Source: Limonium bicolor (Eukaryota > Streptophyta > Magnoliopsida > Caryophyllales > Plumbaginaceae). Taken from it: a stretch of DNA of 64,000 nucleotides. Positions 59,424 to 64,000 of this stretch are shown here, piece by piece (within the stretch, counting starts at the first letter, position 1; each line of letters starts with the position of its first letter). The notes beneath the pieces are model-generated. The model made no database searches, was not told the origin of the DNA, and saw only the letters and a program-made list of their open reading frames with translations. The DNA lies in NCBI GenBank assembly GCA_023374045.1, contig CM041779.1:266114131-266178130 (forward strand), in the 5' to 3' direction. Both the position numbers and the translations under genes were made by a program.

Positions 59424-60878
59424 ATGACTCCTCTTCTGGCGTCGGAGTTGGCCAACAACCATATTAAGCTTCAGTCCCATCTAATTATTAGCTTCTTTAC
59501 CTGCTTGCGTAACTTCCCTTCCCATTTTGACCCTGGTGGAGAAGAGAGCCAACCGTTCTTCCAGTTCAAAGTTGCTTGGCTGTGCATTCCCTATTCAGTT
59601 CCGTTTCGATCTTTGGTGTTCAGTTTCAAGTTTTCTACTCAAGAGCTTCGCAATATGAATCTTCTCTCAGCCAGCTGTGAGCTTCTTCGGTTACACCCTG
59701 CAGAATCTGAAATGGTGGATGGAGACTCTCTGCTGGATGGAAACAAGCCCAAGGAGATGAACAAGGCTCTCTTCGGTAGGCTGTGGCACCCCAAGATGAT
59801 TAACTGCAAAGCTTTGCATAAGTTCCTGTACCATATTTGGAAGCCCAAGGCGCGGTTTAAGGTAAATGAAAGAGAGAACAATCGTTTCACTTTTGAATTT
59901 TCTAATGAATCGGATGCAAAGTTTGTGCTGGGGAATGGGCCATGGCATTTTCAGAACAGGTTATTAGTGGCGTCAGCTATAGATCCCAACATTTCTATTG
60001 AGGAGCATGATCCTATCTCGATCAAGCTTTGGGCTTCTTTCCACAATCTCCCTATTTCCTTTTATAACAAAGGGGCAGTGGGATTGGGACACAAAATAGG
60101 AAAATTTGTTTCTTGCTCTGACCGACTGAATCCTCTAGCTTTGAAGGTGTTAAAAATATGTGTTGAAGTTAAGATAGCTGATCCCATGTGTAGGTGGATA
60201 GTTCTGTCTGTGGCCGGAAATAAAAGATGTTGTCGTGTGTCCTACGATAACCTGCCCTTTCTTTGCTTCAGATGTGGTATAATTAATCATGTCATCTCTG
60301 AGTGCTCTTTTAAAAGTGATCCTTCCATAAAACAAGAAAAATATGGCCCCTGGATGAGGTCTGAATTCGCTGGGTCTTTGGCTGTTGTTGATGATAATAT
60401 ACTGACAGATCACTCAAGTGGGAACTTGAGGAGGTTGGGCAATGAGATCTTGATTGAAAAAGATGTTATGGATAGCAATGAGAGTAGCAGTGCAGTTCAG
60501 AATCTAGTGGGTGTGATGGTTAACAGAGCTGGAGTAGAGGAGGAGAATATTCCCATCATAACCAGAAGCAAGCAAGCAGAACTTAGTGGAGGGATGCAGG
60601 TGTCTGGTCCTGCTCTATCTGCGGGGAATGGGATAGGAAATGATTCTGGGTTAGGTTCTAGCATTAAACCAGTTATGTTAGAAAGGAAAAAGGGGATAGA
60701 GTCTGATAATACAGGTGATAAGAGCAATAGTACAGTTCCAGCCAAGATAGTTATCACTCTTAACAAGAGACAGAATAAGAATTTCGATCCCAGCTGCTCA
60801 AAAGTGTTCGATCCCCTGGGGCTGAATGGGAATATTAAAGACAATGCTATTCCCTTCAAGAAGAGATCAGTCTATTAG
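59424..60878 (+). CDS. LINE ORF1: DUF4283 domain plus CCHC zinc knuckle
   Basis: The open frame is 484 codons; a start at 59713 (MVDGDSLLDG) is as likely as 59424, since homology begins there. The DUF4283 region (about residues 100-200) has LFGRLWHPK, FTFEFSNESDAKFVLGNGPW and IKLWASFHNLP. The zinc knuckle near residue 279 is CFRCGIINHVISEC (C-x2-C-x4-H-x4-C). A polar, poorly conserved tail follows. Such ORF1 proteins of plant LINEs bind the element RNA. The frame is intact, unlike the rest of the element. Confidence 0.8.
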   Translation: MTPLLASELANNHIKLQSHLIISFFTCLRNFPSHFDPGGEESQPFFQFKVAWLCIPYSVPFRSLVFSFKFSTQELRNMNLLSASCELLRLHPAESEMVDGDSLLDGNKPKEMNKALFGRLWHPKMINCKALHKFLYHIWKPKARFKVNERENNRFTFEFSNESDAKFVLGNGPWHFQNRLLVASAIDPNISIEEHDPISIKLWASFHNLPISFYNKGAVGLGHKIGKFVSCSDRLNPLALKVLKICVEVKIADPMCRWIVLSVAGNKRCCRVSYDNLPFLCFRCGIINHVISECSFKSDPSIKQEKYGPWMRSEFAGSLAVVDDNILTDHSSGNLRRLGNEILIEKDVMDSNESSSAVQNLVGVMVNRAGVEEENIPIITRSKQAELSGGMQVSGPALSAGNGIGNDSGLGSSIKPVMLERKKGIESDNTGDKSNSTVPAKIVITLNKRQNKNFDPSCSKVFDPLGLNGNIKDNAIPFKKRSVY

Positions 60879-62146
60879 ATGGACGACTGGAAGGAAGCTT
60901 ACAAAAACTTCAAAGAAGCAAACTCCAAGAAACTAAGATTTCACAGGTGGAGGATGTAGACATAAATCAGTCCATAACCCAAATAATGGAAGAAGCTGAT
61001 AGTTTATCTCCTCCTCCTGGATTCCCAAATAAGATCTTCCAGCAACCAGAAATGGGAAACCAAAGAGAAGGTAAACTGATTTTCAGTCCAGGTCCGGTAG
61101 ACAGTGAAAGGAATAAGTTGACTCGAAAGAAGAAAAAATCCCCCATAAAAAAGGTTCAGAGGAAGGAAACTGTTAAGGAGGTGAAGGAAAGGTTAGCTCT
61201 AAAACGTATCAAGGTTTCTAAAGTGGAGGCTGCCCTTGCTGACAAGCAAGGCAGCCAGGAAAATGAGTCTTTTTAGCTTCTGCTACTGGAGGATGGGTCT
61301 CCTCCTAGCAGCTGTGCAGGAGATTATGCCAAACTAGGAAATTAAGGTGGCTAATTCTCCTTCTTCTGAGACTAAGAAGCTAGCTAAGGATGTCTATAAG
61401 GATTCTGCAATTAGTATGAAGAGAAACGGTATTATGGTTAGTAGAGATAGTAAGATGGGTGTGGGCGCAGCAGTCTGGTTAATTAGGAAGAAGGTCTTTT
61501 GCTGGTTGTTTGGGCTTCTAATCTATTTTGAAAAACAGAAGAGTAGGCACAAGGGCAGTGTCGACAAGGAAGCTTATCAGAACAAAGCTCAGAAGAAGGT
61601 GTTTCAGTACAAGTTAGAGTTCCAAAATCAGATTCCTACAAGAAAGATTTCTAGCACCGTCTGAGTGCATATGGTTAGTCTCCTAACACGTTTAACAGCT
61701 TTGGAGCTTATCTTCTAGATGGGTAGCCTTAGCTTGTGTTTTGAGCTAACGAATAGATCGATCAAGGGGATGGAAGGTTGGGAATTAAAGCCAAGAAACT
61801 CCTCTTCTCAACAAATCTGGAAGCTAGTTAGATGGTCAATCTGTAACAGGATTCTATGCAAGTTTTTGGTTTTTCAGGTAGTTCAAATTAGTAGGAGTAA
61901 TTGTCGATTATCTATAACCTGGGAAGATGTTTGTGTGTGGGGAATTGTAACAGCTAATATCAATCCTATCCCTGCTGTTAGATCTGATAGTAATAGGTGG
62001 CTGAAGTTGAGCCAATTTTTTGTCTCCTTTTCTACTAGTAGCAATAGATTAAGAGTTGTGTATAAGTTTAGCTATATGCAGCAGTGGAAGTTTGGGGGTA
62101 GTAGATTAATTTACGTTATAAATGAATGGGAATTACAATGTTTATC
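60879..62146 (+). other. Degenerate 3' part of the LINE
   Basis: Open frames at 60947-61276 (Lys-rich, PPPGFPNKIF) and 61347-61664 are probably decayed remnants of the ORF1 tail or of the ORF1-ORF2 junction. The last ~100 bp before the A-tail resembles a plant LINE 3' UTR. No catalytic motif is seen. Confidence 0.4.
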
Positions 62147-62172
62147 AAAAAAAAAATCTGGAAACGTTAGCT

Positions 62173-62699
62173 CAAGCCAATATCTTCATTTAGACGTGCA
62201 AGGCCCTTGTCCCAAACCTCATTCTCTTCAAAGATGAGAGGACTCCTAGCCTTCCATCTTGTGCATCTAGTTTCTTACCCAAGTTGTCACTTCACCTCAA
62301 ACTTAGCTACACTCCCCCAACATCCGACATCCGCACTCTAAAGGAAATCTTATCTGCATCGGGAACAAGAAGTAGTTCTTACCTACCCCACATGGCTCCA
62401 CCCATGCCTTCCTCTCTGCCGCCTCTTGTCTTTCCCCTGCAAAAGGTTTGAATCATGCATATCATTATTACCAACCATGTTTTCTCCAGTGCAGCCCAGC
62501 TTTGCTGCATGGGAAGCATTAGTAGCACCACTCTGACATCAACACCGCGACCGTCCATTACCTTAACCCTGGCCTTTTTTATTCTCTTCGTCTACCGCAT
62601 TATATCTTCTTCGTTCATAACATTTACTCCTCGAATACTCGCATATTCTAATCGCGCTGTCCAACATTTCTCCAAAAAAAAAACAAAATGACGATTTGA
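62173..62699. other. Spacer between two LINE copies
   Basis: No gene is seen. It is pyrimidine-rich on the plus strand. An A-run, 'ccaaaaaaaaaacaaaatg', at 62672-62690 could be the tail of another small retroelement insertion, but no TSD was found. Confidence 0.35.
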
Positions 62700-63999
62700 A
62701 TGGTGAATGGGCCCTTCATCGAGTTGGATCAAGCTGCTCTTGCTAGATTCTTCTTTCCCACTAACGTCTCCTCAAGCTCCCTTTAAAACCAATGGAATGG
62801 ACTGTGAGGCTTCAAATTCTGCAAAATCGGTGCAAACTTTTTTCTGGTGAAGTTTGAATCGGTGGAGATGATGAATGCAGTGTTAGTCCGTGGTCCCTGG
62901 TGCATCATTGGATTTCTTTTCGCCTTCAAAACCATAGAGCCCGACATCCCTTTCATTCATCATATTTTCAAATGGGTGCCCTTATGGGTACGAGTTTACA
63001 AAGTCCCTCGAGTGCATCGGAACATACATTTCGCGGTTATCTTGGCATCGAAGCTGGGTCACTTTACCAAAATAATGGATGATCCAGATCCTTTTTGTCG
63101 TCTTTTTATGAGATTCAAGGTTCTGCTTAACCTCGAGGCCCCTCTTCTCCAATCTATTAATGTCAACCTCGACTGTAAGACCTTCTCCTTTGGTCTCTTC
63201 TTTGATAACATGTCGTTGATCTGCTCCAAGTGCGGGCTCTTTACCCACATAGAAGAAAATTGCTCCTTGCTAAACGACAACCCCTCCTTGTTTGGCAGGT
63301 GGCTGAGCACTGAAGCCTTTCATGTCAATGCTTCTTTGCTGCACCTATGTAAAGTCCCACAACCTAAACGGGAGATGGAGGGAGTTGCATAAGACCTCCT
63401 ATCTCAAAACCGCATTTGGTGTGGTAATTGCTCGCATGGAACCCCGGTTTTCATATAAGTTTGTGATCCTGTGGCGATGGATCCTAATAAGGGACGTAAG
63501 AAGAGTTTTGGAAATGAGGTTTTGGGCTCCTCTTCTAATCTGCAAGGGCTTTGGGATCTTGAGTAGCAACAGTGGGGACAAGCTCTAACGTTGGTTTTTC
63601 CTCTGGATGTTGTCTTTAGTTCTTCGAAAAGATTCAAGAGTATTAAGGTGACTTTGAGATTGGAGCGGAGTCACCATGAATAATGAAGCTAAGGTCAGCT
63701 AACTGTAGGGCCATGGAAAGTCTGCATGCAGCTAGCAGAAGTTTGAAAATAATGTCCATGTTTATCTGGGTCTTTTTGATGTTAGATGATGATTTCTACT
63801 TAGTTATGCTTCCACTTGCGTTTAGTTTGATATCGTTGGTTTCTCCCTTAATGAATTGGCTTCAATGTTGGCGGCCTAGCACTAATAGATTTAGAATCAT
63901 GCTTAGAAGCATGTTCTTAACCCTAGTCAATCATTGCTAGATCCCTACTCATTAGCTAAGGTTGGCCTCTATATTTGCACTCCATTACAATGAATGCTT
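62700..63999 (+). pseudogene. Second LINE ORF1 (DUF4283/zf-CCHC_4), degenerate, continues past the window
   Basis: The best open part is 62847-63392. It has VLVRGPWCIIGF and PLWVRVYKVP (DUF4283-like) and a zinc knuckle, CSKCGLFTHIEENC (C-x2-C-x4-H-x4-C). Sequence before it (62712-62846) carries the start of the domain with in-frame stops. After 63392 the frame is lost, and 63683-63940 reads 'MKLRSANCRA', a possible decayed ORF2 start. It is a different family from the 59212 copy. Confidence 0.6.
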
Positions 64000-64000
64000 C

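Larger units (their letters stand above)
59212..62157 (+). mobile_element. LINE (L1-type) copy without ORF2, 15-bp TSD
   Basis: It is flanked by CTGGAAACGTTAGCT at 59197-59211 and 62158-62172. A short A-tail (ten A, 62147-62156) lies directly before the right TSD. The body is 2946 bp and contains ORF1 (59424-60878) and degenerate downstream sequence. No reverse transcriptase or endonuclease motif is seen in any frame, so ORF2 has been lost and the copy depended on other LINEs. Its clear TSD suggests moderate age. Confidence 0.85.

Noticed and set aside
1..63999. tRNA, rRNA or other structured RNA genes
   Set aside because: No cloverleaf or rRNA-like block was seen by eye. The only tRNA-like matches are the primer binding sites at 2112 and 12246.

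Overview
This window is nuclear DNA of a flowering plant, almost certainly a eudicot. It holds nested Ty3/gypsy and CACTA elements, LINE debris with A-tails and target-site duplications (TSDs), and one host gene with plant GT-AG introns. I cannot name the species. About 52 kb of the 64 kb is transposable-element sequence. The one confident host gene is an intact ten-exon GAUT7-like galacturonosyltransferase gene on the minus strand (CDS 58379-54223).

Layout. (1) 1-27758 is a nest of Athila/Tat-like elements. Element B (pol, accessory gene, 3' LTR; 17535-27758) is the oldest host here. Element A (5' LTR remnant 1400-2108, gag, accessory gene, 3' LTR 16059-17534) sits inside B's RNase H coding sequence. 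Element R (6450-13829, minus strand, TSD GGTTT) sits inside A's accessory gene. A Tekay/Del-like LTR (1-1399) interrupts A's 5' LTR, and a 3.4-kb solo LTR (23626-27038, TSD TTTCT) interrupts B's LTR. (2) 28969-50186 is a minus-strand Tekay-like solo LTR (TSD TTTCC). It is split by a CACTA transposon (30097-47007, TSD TTC) that encodes a TNP2 transposase and a TNPA-like protein with a Ulp1 protease domain. The CACTA is split by another Tekay-like solo LTR (37660-45337, TSD TGTTA), which carries an Athila-like solo LTR (41504-43532). (3) 50192-53650 has tandem repeats and a hAT-type MITE. (4) 54223-58379 is GAUT7. (5) 59212-62157 is a LINE copy without reverse transcriptase (15-bp TSD), followed by a second LINE ORF1 remnant.

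Most notable. Elements A, B and R each carry a homologous accessory gene (conserved FYANA core, C-terminal coiled coil) with its own leader and a 5'-UTR intron. R carries only this gene, with no gag or pol, yet its LTRs are nearly identical, so it moved recently. Each of these LTR families also has a GC-rich dyad-symmetric module (half-site CGGAC or CGGTC) about 225-260 bp inside the LTR and upstream of the TATA box where one is visible. In A, B and R the same element-specific module recurs just upstream of the accessory gene's leader. A Tekay-like LTR carries six copies with the same 12-10-12 geometry as A's module, including one copy with a compensatory pair of changes. A DNA-binding, possibly anti-silencing, accessory protein that recognises these dyads would explain the pattern. 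That is inference, not something the sequence proves.
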